Source of the DNA: Cycas panzhihuaensis
Taxonomy: Eukaryota > Cycadophyta
Direction of reading: 5' to 3'
NCBI GenBank assembly: GCA_023213395.1
Contig: CM041465.1
Location: forward strand, 153,023,741-153,087,740
DNA length: 64,000 nucleotides
Part shown: in pieces, positions 1-13,430 of the stretch
Position numbering within the stretch: the first letter of the stretch is position 1
Layout: every line of letters starts with the position of its first letter
Notes under the pieces: model-generated
What the model saw: only the letters and a program-made list of their open reading frames with translations
The model's database searches: none
What the model was told of the DNA's origin: nothing
Program-made: the position numbers and the translations under genes

Positions 1-80
1 CCTACCCTTCATGGCCACCTTTTTCTTGCCTCTCGAGTATCGCTTTCATTCCATCATTGATCATTTACTACCAGGACCTT

Positions 81-512
81 ATGTCACCCATGTTTGTCTA
101 CATTTTTACCAATGGCAGAAGCCGCGGTAACCCTAGACCTTCTGCCGTTGCATGGATTCTTCGCAGCCCCTTTGGATATGATTTCCTGCGCTCTGGGGTC
201 TTCCTCCTAGAGGCTACCAACAACGAAGCTAAATATGCAGTTGTTATTGAAGCCCTTATTGATGCTCTTTATTTCCATCACAGACCCATCATTTTGCTTT
301 GCGACTCTCAAGTTGTGGTGTCCTATCTCACTCAGGTTTACCAGATGCGATGCCCTCACTTGAGAACTCTTGCTTCCACCACTAGATCCCTCTTGGCTTG
401 CTTCTTGTCTGTCGGCATTCAGCATATCCCTCGGGCCCTCAACGCTGAGGCAGATAGTCTCATTAGCCTCATCCTTGAGCGCCACCTTCCTCTTCTTGTT
501 GACCGTCCCTGA
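81..512 (+). pseudogene. Archaeal-type RNase H (aRNH) of GyA
   Basis: About 143 residues from ATG 81 to TGA 510-512; an in-frame upstream ATG exists at 57, but copies in GyB, GyC and GyD begin at the equivalent of 81. The fold markers of a type-1 RNase H are visible: the first strand FTNGRSRGN, the NNEAKY helix, CDSQVVVSYL and the C-terminal HIPRALNAEADSL. Such an enzyme degrades the RNA strand of the RNA/DNA hybrid during reverse transcription. In this copy the first catalytic Asp (FTDGG in GyC) is Asn and the Glu of NNEAEY is Lys, so it is probably inactive although the frame is open. It lies downstream of the antisense PMD gene position and just before the 3' LTR, not inside pol. Confidence 0.82.
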
Positions 513-927
513 GGCTTGTCTGGCCACCCTGTCGTCCAAGCCCCAGGTCACCACGCACCTCACTTTATGATCCATTCGTATCTCTAAAACTTAGACGCTA
601 ATGAGGTTAAACTATGGTGACTACCAATTTTGTTTACTCTTCTACTTGATTATGCACATCTCTCTGCATCTTTTGTGGTGGGGGCAGCCCCCTTGGCTTT
701 CGTATTCTTCCAGTCAGTTTCTGAGTGGCGCATGGGTAGCCCCTATGTTGTCTCCACCTCTACCTTCATATCCACGTGTTCCACCATGATACTCACTGGC
801 ACCCTTACCTACTGTTATGATCTTGATTTATATATCTGTATACACATGTGCTACTGACAATTGTGTTGCCAGCATTCGCCATCGCACTATGCTTCCGAGC
901 GGCAAGGCTCTGCTCCCAAGAGGGCAG
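513..927 (+). other. GyA 3' spacer with short TA tract and polypurine tract
   Basis: Non-coding stretch between aRNH and the LTR. It includes a short TA-rich patch (about 826-848) at the place where GyC has about 95 bp and GyB about 1.4 kb of TA repeat. The purine stretch AAGAGGGCAG (918-927) directly abuts the LTR start TGTTTCCC and is the plus-strand primer candidate; GyB has the same layout on its strand (GGGGGCAG before TGTTTCC). Confidence 0.7.
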
Positions 928-3661
928 TGTTTCCCGGCTTCTGGGAATGGATACGAAGTTATTGACTCAGGTAAGTGCAGGTATGCTTCTCACCTTATCA
1001 TGGCTTTCTTCTGAGATGAGTGTATGCTTGCATATTATGATCTCGTAGATGATCTTGTCGTCATCTACACTTATTTAGCCTATGACGACTATAGCGGGGG
1101 CACATTCCCAGTGAGTATGGCACCTCAATGGCCATTCCACTTCCTACATTCTTCCCTACTCACTTTGAGATCCATTTGGCTTATGTCACCCCTACCCGTA
1201 TGATGACCCGTCATTGTTTGGTTGACTTGTCACATCTTTTGAGTCCTACTTTTGCTCTTCTTGACTCGTTTGTTGGCTTGTCTGCCCTTGGGTAGGTGTC
1301 TCAACCCTCCATTAGCCTCCTTAGTCATTGGCCCACAGCCTAGGCTAACTATCTGGGTTGGATTTAGCCCCTGGTCATGTACCGCTGTAAATATCATGGT
1401 ACTGCCACAAATTCTGTGGTACCGCAAAATTTACGGCGGGACAACTGTTTAAGTTTGTTTTTAAAAAAATCTACCATGGAAATTTCATATTTATTGTGAA
1501 ATTTCCACGTGTTTCGTGACTAACTCATCACCAGCTACACCCTAATCGCTTGTTTAGGGTTTAGGCTGGGTATTTAAGTCTTCCCTAAGTCACTTTTAGT
1601 ATTTTTTTTGCTCATTTTTTTAATGCTTTTCAAGGAAAAACACCTTGTGCTCTATTATTCCTTGTTGCATCACTGCTGCTACAGGACCTGCACCTCTCCT
1701 CCAGCACCTAGCTCTCTTTTGGTATGGCTAAGACATCTTCCCAGCCCTTCACATGCCTTGGAGAGGGCCCCTTTGGAGAGATCTCAGCATTTCCTTACTC
1801 AGGCAGCCATTAAGCATCCTTAAAGTGCAGGTGTTTCCTTCCAACTCATTAGTAGGGGTTCCAAACCTGCTGTTCCACAACTATTTGGCAGATTTCTCGA
1901 TACATCGTGACTCTTGACTGAGGCAAAGGCCTCCCTTCTCTTTCTCAGGTATTCATTAGTTTAAATTGCTTTCTTGTCCAATTTATGCCCTATTTTGCAT
2001 GTCATTTCTAGCTCTCCTTGCTTTGATCTTTGAAGGTTGCTCTTGCCTTGTTTTAGGCTATCTTTTTTCTACCATTAGAGCCTCCTTTCCTGCGTTTCTT
2101 GCTCAAGACAATGGCAAAGAGGGGTTACATAAGGTTTGGGTGAGAGCTAGGTGGATTCCGCACCACCTTCCACGCTCCTTAAGTGGCTCTTTGCCCCCCA
2201 AACCTTCCGTTTTGCCCGTGCTACTCTTGGCAATCAAACAAGGGTTTGTTAGGCCATTTTTGGCTACTGAAATCAGTGCTGTCACTTGTTGTAACGCTGG
2301 TTTGAGGGCTTGCACCTTGATCTGGGAAACTCACATAAGCCCCGACTACTTGTCCCTTGCCCAACTTCTTTCCCGACAACCTGGTTTGCTTCCCATAGCA
2401 CACCGGCTTGCTGTAGATCCTCTTGGGCTCTTTTTGGCTCTTGTTGCCTCTATTTCTAGCCTTCTTACACAACCATACCCTCACTGCCCTGTGGCTTCTT
2501 GAGGGAGAGTAGGGTTGTTCCTTGCGGGAGGTGGGCCACTCCAAGGCTTACCAGTTCACTTATCTTTTACTTTGGTTATTTTCTGCTACAGTTTATCATT
2601 ATAATATTGAATACTAACGTGCATGTATTTAAGTTTATATTTATCTCATATACACATGTACTGTTAGGATTTTATATTGTATACTAGCACCCTTTCTCCA
2701 GGAAGGGGGATATTCTCATTTATTTGCAGGTGCACGGAGGACACAAAGGATCCGTTCCTTTTCCTCTCTCATGGGTAAGTGCTCCCGTTTGTGCTTTACT
2801 TTAGTATTTCACTTATTGCTAGCATTTTGTTCCTTCTTTTTCTATTCTTAGTGCTTTAATACCGCTTTCGGGGAAGGTAAGGAAGCCCCACGTTCTGGTC
2901 TACCACAACTCTTCACGTCCGCCATGCTTTATGGAGTAACTTCGGGTACCTCTTGGGAACGTTGCCATTTCGACATGGCTCCATTCTGGGTACACATTCT
3001 TGCTCCACTTCATCACTTTTATTTTCCTTTTGAGTTCTTTTTACATAATAGTAATTAACTCACTGGAAAGAGAAAGGGGAACCAACCTCTGTCTTAGTTT
3101 ATATTTTGTTCACTTTATTTCTCGCATTATATTTACTATAGGAAAAGGACTTAGGAAGCCTTCCCTTTCACCTTTTCCCCCTTTTTGCCTTGCAAACTTT
3201 GCTCTTGCTTTGTCCACTCGCCTTGCTTAGTTAAGTTTGCTTGCACACATTGTAACTTTTCCTTTTGGTTATTTCCTTTGTGCTCCCTCTCAGTTTTTCG
3301 CCTAGCTGGGAACCGAGCAGATCCCATTCGTAGTCCATTCATTTGCCTACCTTCTTCTCGTTTCCCTTTGCTCTAGGGAAACCCTTGAAGGGTTCTCTCC
3401 TTTCCCTTTCGGCCATCCAAGGGTGGGAGGATCCTTCCCTTAGGTCAACTTATGCTAACCCTACGCCTCTTCTCTTCTTGTTTGAAGTGGGGAACCACTT
3501 CTAGGTAACTAGATTCTATTTGCAGTTCCCGAACTCGCGCTCTAGCGCACAGGGCACCTTGTGTGGTATTTTTCCTACTTGTAGGTCTTTTGTCAATTGT
3601 GCCATCGACCGCCCTTGCTATTCCTACTTAGTTAGGTAGCTATCCCGTAGACACACATCCA
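928..3661 (+). repeat. 3' LTR of GyA (2.7 kb)
   Basis: Starts TGTTTCCCGG and ends CACACATCCA. The end resembles the LTR end of GyD read on its own strand (GTAGACGCGTGTCCA) and the start matches the LTR starts of GyC and GyD. Open frames inside it, for example 1966-2502, have no recognisable domain and are LTR sequence. A TATA-like TATTTAAG at 1571-1578 recurs in the GyD LTR and is the likely transcription start region. Small GGTACC-centred inverted repeats lie about 150 bp upstream of it. Confidence 0.85.
1571..1578 (+). promoter_or_regulatory. TATA-like box of the GyA LTR
   Basis: TATTTAAGTC follows a GGGTTTAGG stretch. The same arrangement, GGGTTTGG...TATTTAAGTC, is found on the minus strand of the GyD LTR near 54150. 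Position in the middle of a 2.7-kb LTR and conservation between diverged LTRs support a core promoter. Confidence 0.5.
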
Positions 3662-5326
3662 CCCTCCAAGGCTACAACTCTCAACGCTACCCAAGCATAA
3701 ATACAATAGCCAAATATAGTGTAATAAAATCTTGATGTATGAGTGACAAGTTATAATAAAGTTGTAAATGTTGTCAATGTTGCAAAAGTTGTAAAGTGCA
3801 ACTTTTGCAACCTCTAACTAACCTAACACCAAATGATGGGTAGGATTTGATTCAGGGTTGCAGTTCTTACTTATGTAAGGCCTATAAAGTTGAGAGCAAG
3901 CATAGTAATAGGTTGTATACACTACTGCCATCGGTGACCCCCTCTTCCAGAAGCCCTTTAGAAACCCAAGGGAAGCACATAGGAGAAAGAGGAAGGGGGA
4001 GAAGGGGGCTACCTTTGAGGAGAAGGCTCCCTAGGTATGAAATCTGCCTTTACTCCTTTCACTCTCTTTTTGTGACCTCTTCCTCACTGCCTTCTTGGAG
4101 AAGCTAGAGAAGAGTTGGAAGGAATGATGAATAGGTAAGAAAAGGAGGGTTTGCCTCCTATGTGCAGCAAGAAAACTGGAAGAAATAGGTGTTGTCCAAG
4201 ATATTCAGACCACTTTTCAATAATTTGAAAGAAGAAAAACAAGGTAAAAGGGAAGGAATACTTGTTGTAGGTAGATCAGGAGAAAATCTACCTGAGAAAA
4301 GAGGAAGAAGGCCAGCCCTATAGGATTTACAGGTGAAACCCTATGGAGGCCGCAATCTGAAGATTAGACTGGACTAAAGAGGGATATCTGTGCTTGGTGA
4401 TGAGCTTGTAGCATGTCCTTCCTTGGGATAGCCTTGTTGTAGGCCTACTGCTACAGATCTAGAGCTGCAAAGGGCTAATCTTAAGCTGGAAGGTTAGTGT
4501 GTCAACTATTTGTAGGGCATTTCTGCAGGGAGCTGTAAGGAATGAGTGAGAGAGAGAGTTTTTTTTTCAAGTGGAAGAGGAAGAAATAAGGGCATTTTTT
4601 AGTTTTTAAACCAAACCCGAGCTCAATAGAGTAGTTAGGGTTTAGCTTGGGCCAAGAATACATCTCTGCTATATGGCAATTTTGTAATAAATACAAAATT
4701 AGCCATGACTGATTTTTAAAAAATAAAACATGATAGTCATCCCACAGTAAACTTTGTGGTACCACGAAGTTTGTAGTGGTACCGCAATCTTTATTGCAGT
4801 GCGGCAGAGAAATAACAAAATGACATTTAAAAGCTCAAGAAAAAGGGATGCTTCAAGCCTAAGGGGGGCATGACATTCTGTCTAGGTGGCAGAAGGCAGT
4901 CATAGGACCTACGAGTCTTATGCTACGTGAAGTACTAAGGGCAAGAAAATCCCAAAAGGTTAATAAATGAGTAAAAGACACCAACCACGTCTAAGTAAGG
5001 TGTTAGGGGACAAGGTGTGTCAACAGAGATGTGCTTAGGCTACAGGAGCTAATTGGTGCTTAGGGAAAATGTAGAGATGTGTAGGAAGGTTGTGGAGTGC
5101 CATGGGATGCATATCCCTAAATCATCATAGGCTGAAATGCTATAATGCAGCATGATCAAGTAGTGAATACATAATGACCACTCAATGAACCAGGCATTCA
5201 TGTAATGTAAATGAAATGCTTCAATTCAATCTACCTCTAGTAGAATTGACAGAGGTAAGGGATAAAAGCATACCTACACTTACCTGAGTTGACCCCTATG
5301 TGTCCATTCCTAGTAGCTAGGAAACA
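3662..5326 (-). repeat. 3' LTR of GyB, truncated part
   Basis: Matches 39101-40749, the outer part of the GyB 5' LTR, over its whole length. The upper edge ends GGAAACA, the reverse complement of TGTTTCC, next to the purine tract GGGGGCAG read on minus. The portion corresponding to 18532-19984 is missing here because GyA is inserted; it should lie left of the window. An imperfect palindrome centred on GGTACC lies at 4749-4772. Confidence 0.8.
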
Positions 5327-7194
<1,868 letters not shown>

Positions 7195-7617
7195 TCAAGG
7201 GGGATCATCGAGGAGAGGGAGACGATGCTCAAGAATGAGATAAACAAGACTATCTGGCTCAATGTTATGATCCCGAGGGATGTGTCAGATGTCGACATAT
7301 GGGAAATGAGACAAAATAGACCTAGCAATTGAAGCAAGGGCTTTCAGGCATGGGCAATACACCTAGTAGACCTGGGTAAGATGCAACATAATGACCTAGG
7401 AGTCGCAAGACAGGATGATGGGTCCACTATAGAAGTAGAGTACATTAGTAAGAGACTCAATAATGATTGTGTATTCAACTTTGTTATTGGTGGCTTTGGG
7501 GATGAAGATAACGGAATGCATGTAGTCATACCCATAGGGGTCATGGAGGATCTACGCAGCAGCAAAAGGGCCTGGGTTACCACGACTTCCACCGTCGGTG
7601 AAGATAAGTAATGTCAT
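7195..7617 (-). pseudogene. aRNH of GyB, degenerate
   Basis: Exactly 423 nt from the ATG at 7617 to the TGA at 7195, the same length as the copies in GyC and GyD. The opening FTDGGSRGNPG motif, the NNKVEY helix and a DS.V motif followed by HLTQVY can be read, but Trp and Gln codons are replaced by stops and a frameshift moves the C-terminal half to another frame. It is therefore a pseudogene. It lies on the sense strand of GyB, between the promoter side of the antisense PMD gene and the 3' LTR. Confidence 0.75.
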
Positions 7618-8881
7618 GGTAGAAGGGATATAGATCTCGATAAGGCAGATAAGGAAGAAGAGTGATAACGGGGTCGACGAGTGAAGAGAAAGACTCAGTA
7701 GGGTGAAGTAGTCATGAAGGAGATCAAGTGGCTATGGATAGAGGTCATAAGGGGTAGGAGGACCCAAAGATAAGGCTACCCACAGATGAAGAGACTGACC
7801 CGGTAGGTAGGAAGGAGACGATAATAAAAAGGCCCCTCTGGGGTTCTAAAGGTTGTTGAAGGAAGTGAGGCGTAGTCCCGGATGGGGAGGGCACTTCCTT
7901 TGAGAGCTTCAGAGGTACAAACGAGCAATGAAATTAGGTTCAGGATGATGAAATGAGCCAAATGAATATAAACATAGGCATGTTTGGAGATGGTACAAAA
8001 ATTAAGGTAGAAGGGGCCCCACATGAACTGAAGGGCTCACCATAAATGCACTTAAAGAGAGAAAAGAAAAGAGGGCCACAGAGGCAAAATAGGAGATGAA
8101 CCTATAAGGAAAAGGTAACGAGGGGAGAGAGATAGTCCCAAGAGCTGTCACAGTAGGAGAGAAGGAGGAGGTACCTATCAGGACCCCTGCCTATATAAGG
8201 AAAACTCGGCAAAAACGGGATTCATTTTCACGGGCTCACGATCGATTTGGAGCCATTTTTCTCATGCAGCGAAGTGCCTTCTAACTTCAAAGGCATGTAG
8301 AGGGAGATCAGGCCATTAGATCGAGGTGTGGAGATAGCCGTTAGGACCAAGGAGATGAGATAGCGGTAGTGAGGCCAGATCCAATGAGTGGATTATCCCA
8401 TAGCCACCCTATTTTGTCGTTTGAAATAAATGTTATTTGATACTTTTACTAGGTGACTTTTGGCCCTTTAAGGGAAAATTGGGATCCTTTGGAGCCTGAT
8501 TTGGATGTAGAGAGAGGGAGGACCAAGGCATTAGGTAGCCCTGGTCCTAGTGGGTTTGAGTGTGGCTTACTAGGGAAATGTTTTTTGGGGATTTTTGGGA
8601 TAACCCCCCCTTTTATGGGGGCTAAGATTGGCCCCACGACAAAGATCATAGTGCCACAAAGTTTGCCATGGGGCCACTAAGAATGTACTGAAAACTCAGT
8701 GGGGCCCCTGCCAAACTTTGTAGTACCACAGAGTTTGGTACAAGGTAGGGAACTGCAAATAGAAAATAAGAGAAAATTGACCCAAAGGGATGCCAAACTC
8801 AACTTAGAGAAGAGGAGAGTCAACCTGAGGGTAGGCAAATAGTCATAGAAGTATTCTAACTAATTGTTGGGTACTTGGCAG
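7618..8881 (+). other. Intergenic promoter/leader between aRNH(-) and PMD(+) of GyB
   Basis: This stretch separates two divergently oriented genes. It contains the TATATAAGG box (8192-8200), the PMD 5' leader and a decayed GGTACC-type palindrome at 8711-8738. It ends in a splice acceptor-like TTGGCAG at 8881. The leftward half corresponds to the leader upstream of aRNH in GyC and GyD. No convincing coding frame is retained in this copy. Confidence 0.6.
8192..8200 (+). promoter_or_regulatory. TATA box of the antisense PMD gene (GyB)
   Basis: TATATAAGG preceded by CCCCTGCC and followed by a leader ending in TTCATTTTCAC. The same CCGCC/GGC-TATATAAGGAAA context is found in GyD (56141-56149, plus) and GyC (35146-35138, minus). 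Position, orientation and local context are identical relative to the PMD exons in all three, which supports a real core promoter. Confidence 0.65.
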
Positions 8882-10775
8882 GTGTTTATCACGGTGGGCA
8901 AATGCAAAAATATTAGAGTTACTATGATAAATTTTATTAAGTTACTGACTCAGGGGGATCAAGAGATCCTAGGGAGATACTATTTGCTGAAGGTTATTAG
9001 GACACCATAGTATGTCTCAAACCAGTGTCTTCTGGTAGACATCATTGCCCATTAGGATCGTAGGCGACACATATTCCACCTCCCCTAGGTAGGGGACATT
9101 ACCATCACACCAGGGGACATCCAGAGGATCCTTGGCATATTAGCAAGAGGAGCACTAGCGTCGCTAGGGGCATTTCCTAGCAACAATGCTACGTACAGGG
9201 AGGTAGCCATATTCTTCATGGGCTAGGATAGGTAGGAGAGGCATGGGATACTTATTCAGAGTATGGTCATGTCACAAATTCCTTAAGTGAGGAAGTTGAT
9301 CACATTGGGTATTCTATTCTGGATTTCCCAGAAACATAACTATAGGGATATCTTTAGTGGCTAGATGGAGATAGTGAGGAGATTTAAGGCCATGGAGAGG
9401 ATGGATTAGGCTACCTTGAGAGTAGTAAATATGATTGACCAGCTAGATGCTATTAGAGTGACGGGGAGAGGAGGATTCTCCTATAGTACACTACTGTAGT
9501 GCTAGTTTTTTAACCACTTTGGAGTTATAGCACTAGTAGGAGGATCACACCCTATCTCAACGTGGGCTCCCATGGTACACATATGTCATACTCAGTTTAT
9601 GGGGACTAAGGATTAGGAACACATCCGGCACTCAGTGGAGGTGACATCACTGAACCTCCTCACCATGGTAGTCTATATGGTAGACCCATACAGAGGGGTG
9701 AGGTGGGATAATAATGACGAGGTAGGTAAAACAAGAGGAGCAGGAGGTGGTCCTAAAGGTGACAATAAGAATCGTAGGAGGAGAGGTGGGTCCCTCAGGA
9801 GATGTAGGGAGAGGCAGGCTACCCCACATATTGGTCCAAGATTGAGGATGGTTGGGAGAGCTTAGGCAATGACAATGGTAATAGAGGTAGCGATAGAGAG
9901 GGAGGAGATGCCCCAACAGGCCAGGCGGTTGGCGAGGTGGTACTCGAGGAGGAGAAAGTACGAGTAGCTGAGGGAGGTCCTGAGGAGGTGATAGTCACCA
10001 GATTGAAAGATCTGATTGTCCCAAGAGGTGAGACATTACCTTTTTCTCCCATCCTTTAACTATCAGGCATTTGGTTAGTTTGCTTTTGGTTTTGTTTTGA
10101 GGGTTTGATATGCATATGCATATGTGGACTAATATGTGTCACGTTTGAATTAAAAGAAGTAGTGAAGATGGGGAGGTTGGTTGAGGTGATAGTTTGGGAG
10201 ATATTCCCCCAGGTCTACGCGGAGGGGCAACCTCCCATCCAGGTAAGAGAGGAGCCACCATCGGTGGGGGCACACACAGTGGTATTTGTCCTGTTGATTA
10301 GGTCTAGGGACATCTGGGTAGTGGAGTCCTCGGAGCACTAGGCGAGGGTGGGAAACCACAAGGGGAGCTGGATGGGACCCGCATAGAGAGGAATACCTTA
10401 CGTGGTCAAGTCTAGGTGCCAGAGGCTCAAGGTGTTAGAGCAAGTAGGGACACATAGAGCTGTGTCAAAGTTGCCACGCGAGAGTTATCGTGCTAGAGGA
10501 GTGACTCTGAGAAGTGGAGGAGAGGCCCTAGTAGGCAGAGAGAGAGGGATCATCTCCAAGGGAGATATGATCAGCTAGTAGACTAGGCTACATCAAGATC
10601 ATCGTGAAGCAGGACCCAGACACAGATGCTAGCAGTGACCCCAAGGAGGCCTCAAGACAAGGGGAGCAAGGTAAGGAGCTCCCTGCAACACAAGAGGAGG
10701 CTTAGAGGTATGTGGTCTCCTAGGGAGGGATCATGACGACTAGAAGACAACACTCCATGAGTAGAGGAGCACCAG
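8882..10775 (+). pseudogene. Plant-mobile-domain protein gene of GyB (antisense to gag-pol)
   Basis: Two exons are inferred by comparison with GyC and GyD: about 8882-10027 and 10154-10775, with a GTGAG donor at 10028. Exon 1 encodes the PMD signature DRRRHIFHLP...VGDITITPGDIQRILG, then YRDIFSG, FSYSTLL and a stretch ending near MVDPYRGVRWDN. Exon 2 gives the V.VYAEGQPPIQV segment and the RRRLRGMWSP tail. Many stops (TGG and CAG to TAG) make it non-functional. PMD proteins such as Arabidopsis MAIN and MAIL1 are nuclear factors linked to transposon silencing and gene expression; the function of this element-borne version is unknown. Confidence 0.65.
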
Positions 10776-11555
10776 AGAGTAGGGTAGGATTAGTTTTGAC
10801 TGGGAAAGCACTGAACCTCTACGGAGTCACCATATGTTACCACATGATTGTACTCCTCCCTGTAAGGATTCTGACTTCCCATGGATGATGTGCCATACCA
10901 TTTGTATAATATGATACATTATGATTTTTATGCATATAGACATGGCCGTTGGTATCCCATTTGATGTATAATGATGATATTATAATGGTGTATTTCATTG
11001 TTTTTATTTGTGTGTTTGTGTATATATGTATATGGGTGCACAGGTATATGAGGGGCTATATATCATGATGATTTTAGGTTGATTGTTATCTGATTTAAGT
11101 TGTAGGATTGTTTGAGTTATGCACATACTTCCTTCCATGCAGGGCCATACACTTAGTAGGCAAACATGATCATCACAAGCATAGTCAATAGGCATATGTG
11201 GGGCCAGGAGATGGGGAGTTGTACACATCCATCATAGGAGCATAGCAGGATATGTGAAGGAAGTGCTAGCAGGAGAGGGAGTCACGATACTCAATTACAC
11301 CATCCTAGTTGGGGAGTGCATCTAGGCTCAAGAGTGACAGAGACCACATGTACAATTAGGAGGGAAGGTCCCCCAGGGAAGGGTAACCAAAAGGTGCCAT
11401 AGGAGGAACCTAGAAGGAGTAGGAAAGTCACCCTAAGCTGCCATTCCACCTGTGATTAAGGGGAATGGGTACACGCTTAGGGTGGTAGTTTAGGCTCATT
11501 TCAGAGCATGAAAAAGGGAAATAGATGTGCCTAATCTATGCAAGTATACAGATAA
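10776..11555. other. GyB spacer between PMD and integrase 3' ends
   Basis: Convergent 3' ends of the PMD gene (+) and pol (-). The sequence matches the same spacer in GyC (29317-30039, reversed) and GyD (58755-59412), including a short TATATATGTATA patch near 11030. No open frame of substance; likely carries the 3' ends and polyadenylation signals of both transcripts. Confidence 0.6.
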
Positions 11556-12950
11556 TCACACGTAAAATTTCTTTAGGAACTTTCCATTGACAGCTTTCTC
11601 AAACTCAAGACCCTTCAAGGTTGTGATATTGTAGGCACTGTTATCGAGGCTCTCGAGAATGACAAAGGGGCCAACCCATTTAGGCATGAACTTGGATAAG
11701 TGATCATGGAGATATTCCAGTTTGAGGACATGGTCCCCATGAAGCAAAGGGTGGGGGAGAAGGTGTTTGTCATATGTCCTTCGCGCCCTAGCCTTAGAAG
11801 CAAGGTTCACTTGGTAAGCAATCAAGCGTCTCTCGTCTAAGGCTTTGAGGTCTAGGAGACGAGCCTAGCAGAAAGACTCTTCATCGACTAGACCCTGAAG
11901 GGAGACTCATAATGAGGGGATCTCCACTTCTAATGGGAGAACTACCTCTGTTCTGTACACCAGGGAGAATGAGGTCATTCCTGTGGCTATGCGGATAGAG
12001 GTACGATATACCCATAGGGCAGAAGGGAGCTGAAGATTCCAATCTTTTTGAGATTAGGTAACGGTTTTCTTTAAGATGTTTATAAGGGTTTTATTAAATG
12101 ACTCAACTTGGTCATTCACCTAAAGGTAACAAGGAGAAGAGGTTTTGTGAGATATTTTGAATTTCTCACAAAGTTCATCCATCTCCTTATTATAGAAAAG
12201 AGTTCCATTGTCCATGATTAGGACGTCAGGGACTCTGAAACGACAAATAATGTGTTGATAGATGAAGGTGGATATTATCTTACTAGGAGTAGAAGACAAA
12301 GGGACTTCTTTAGCCCATTTAGCAAAGTATTATGTTGTAGTTAAGATGAACTTATACTGTGATGAAGAAGGTGGGGATATGGCTCCAATAAGGTCCAACC
12401 CCCATTAGGAGAAGGGCCATGGAGATATGACATGATGAAGAACCTCGAAAGGTAAGTAGGTGATGTTGGCATGCTCTTGGCACCATCAACATCTCAAGGC
12501 AAAAGCATGGGCATCCTTAAAGAGGGATGACCAATAATACCCCTTGCAAAGGATACTTTAGGCTATGGATTGGCCCCCAAAATGACCCCTGCAGATGCCA
12601 TTATGGCATTCATGAAGCATTTGGTCCACCTCGTCAGGGCTGATGTAATAGAGAAGGATCCAATCAAAGGATCTCTTATACAATACTTCATCCATGAGGA
12701 AGTACTACCTGGCAGTAGCCTGAATATGTGACCTAACCTTGTCATTAGCTTCAAGATGATACTTTTGCTAGGCAAGGTATCGTACGATGTCCCCATACCA
12801 CTCATTGTCAGAAAGTGGATGAGGGGAAGAATCCTGAATAGCTAAAATGGGATCATTAGGCAAAGAATTGTTAATAGGAATGTTAAGAGGGTTTAGGATA
12901 GGGGTGTCAGCAAGTTGCTCGGCAATGACCATCCCTTTCTTTGACTTCCT
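11556..12950 (-). pseudogene. pol: Integrase region of GyB pol
   Basis: The C-terminal part is open from 11825 to 11556 and ends in the conserved KAVNGKFLKKFYV before the stop. Upstream, the HHCC zinc-finger region and the DDE core can be followed by alignment to GyC, but with stops. Integrase inserts the cDNA into the host genome. The C-terminal GPFVILESLDNSAY stretch matches the GyC and GyD copies. No chromodomain follows, as expected for a Tat-type rather than chromovirus integrase. Inactive as read. Confidence 0.8.
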
Positions 12951-13430
12951 GTTAATGATTTAGATATTAAATTCCTAAATGAGGATAGCCCACTTATTGG
13001 TCCTACCTGTCAGGTTAGATCAGGTCAGCAAGTATCTTAAGGGATCAGACTAGATGATCACCTGAGTAGTGTTCTCGAACAAGTAGTCTATAAACTTCTT
13101 AGTAGCATGCACCAAAGAGAGGCACTCCTTCTCGATAGGGGGAGTAATTAAGTTTAGCAGCCATGAGGGTACGACTGATGAAGTAAATAACTCTTTCAGT
13201 TCCTGAATCATCCTCTTGGGCTAGCACGGCACCTGAGGATTCATTAGTAGACGAAGTGTAGAGAATGAAGGGCCTGTCAAAGAGAGGGGATGCCTAAGTT
13301 AGAGCAGAAGTGAAAGCTTCCTTGAGCTCTTCAAAGGCTTGTTGGGCCTTTGAAGACCAAACAAATGAGAACCCTCTTCTTCAATAGGTTGGTAAGGGGT
13401 TTTGTATTCATGGCAAAATTTACCAGGAAA
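12951..13430 (-). pseudogene. pol: gypsy RNase H domain of GyB pol
   Basis: Read on minus, the domain begins near the end of RT with a PFVWSSK-type connection and contains FILYTSSTNESSGAVLAQ. At the place of the usual TDAS motif, which carries the first catalytic Asp, the sequence is TSST, so Ser replaces Asp; the same change is seen in GyC. Stops follow. The ordinary pol RNase H therefore looks degenerate in this family, while a second RNase H is carried at 7195-7617. Confidence 0.7.

Larger units (their letters stand above)
1..3661 (+). mobile_element. GyA: 3' end of a Tat-type Ty3/gypsy element
   Basis: This is the right-hand end of a (+) element whose body lies left of the window. It holds the end of the aRNH leader, the aRNH frame, a short TA-rich spacer, a polypurine tract and a complete 3' LTR. 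The order and sequence match the same part of GyC (35580-39100) and, reversed, GyB and GyD. It sits inside the 3' LTR of GyB: the sequence right of 3661 continues the LTR of GyB from the point where GyC interrupts the other LTR copy. The target duplication would be CCCTC (3662-3666), but the left copy is outside the window. Confidence 0.85.

Noticed and set aside
1966-2502. 178-codon open frame
   Set aside because: Lies wholly inside the GyA LTR, no domain recognised, and the matching LTRs do not preserve it convincingly.
7344-7592. 82-codon minus frame and plus frame 7381-7611
   Set aside because: Shadows of the degenerate aRNH of GyB in other frames; the true frame runs 7617 to 7195.
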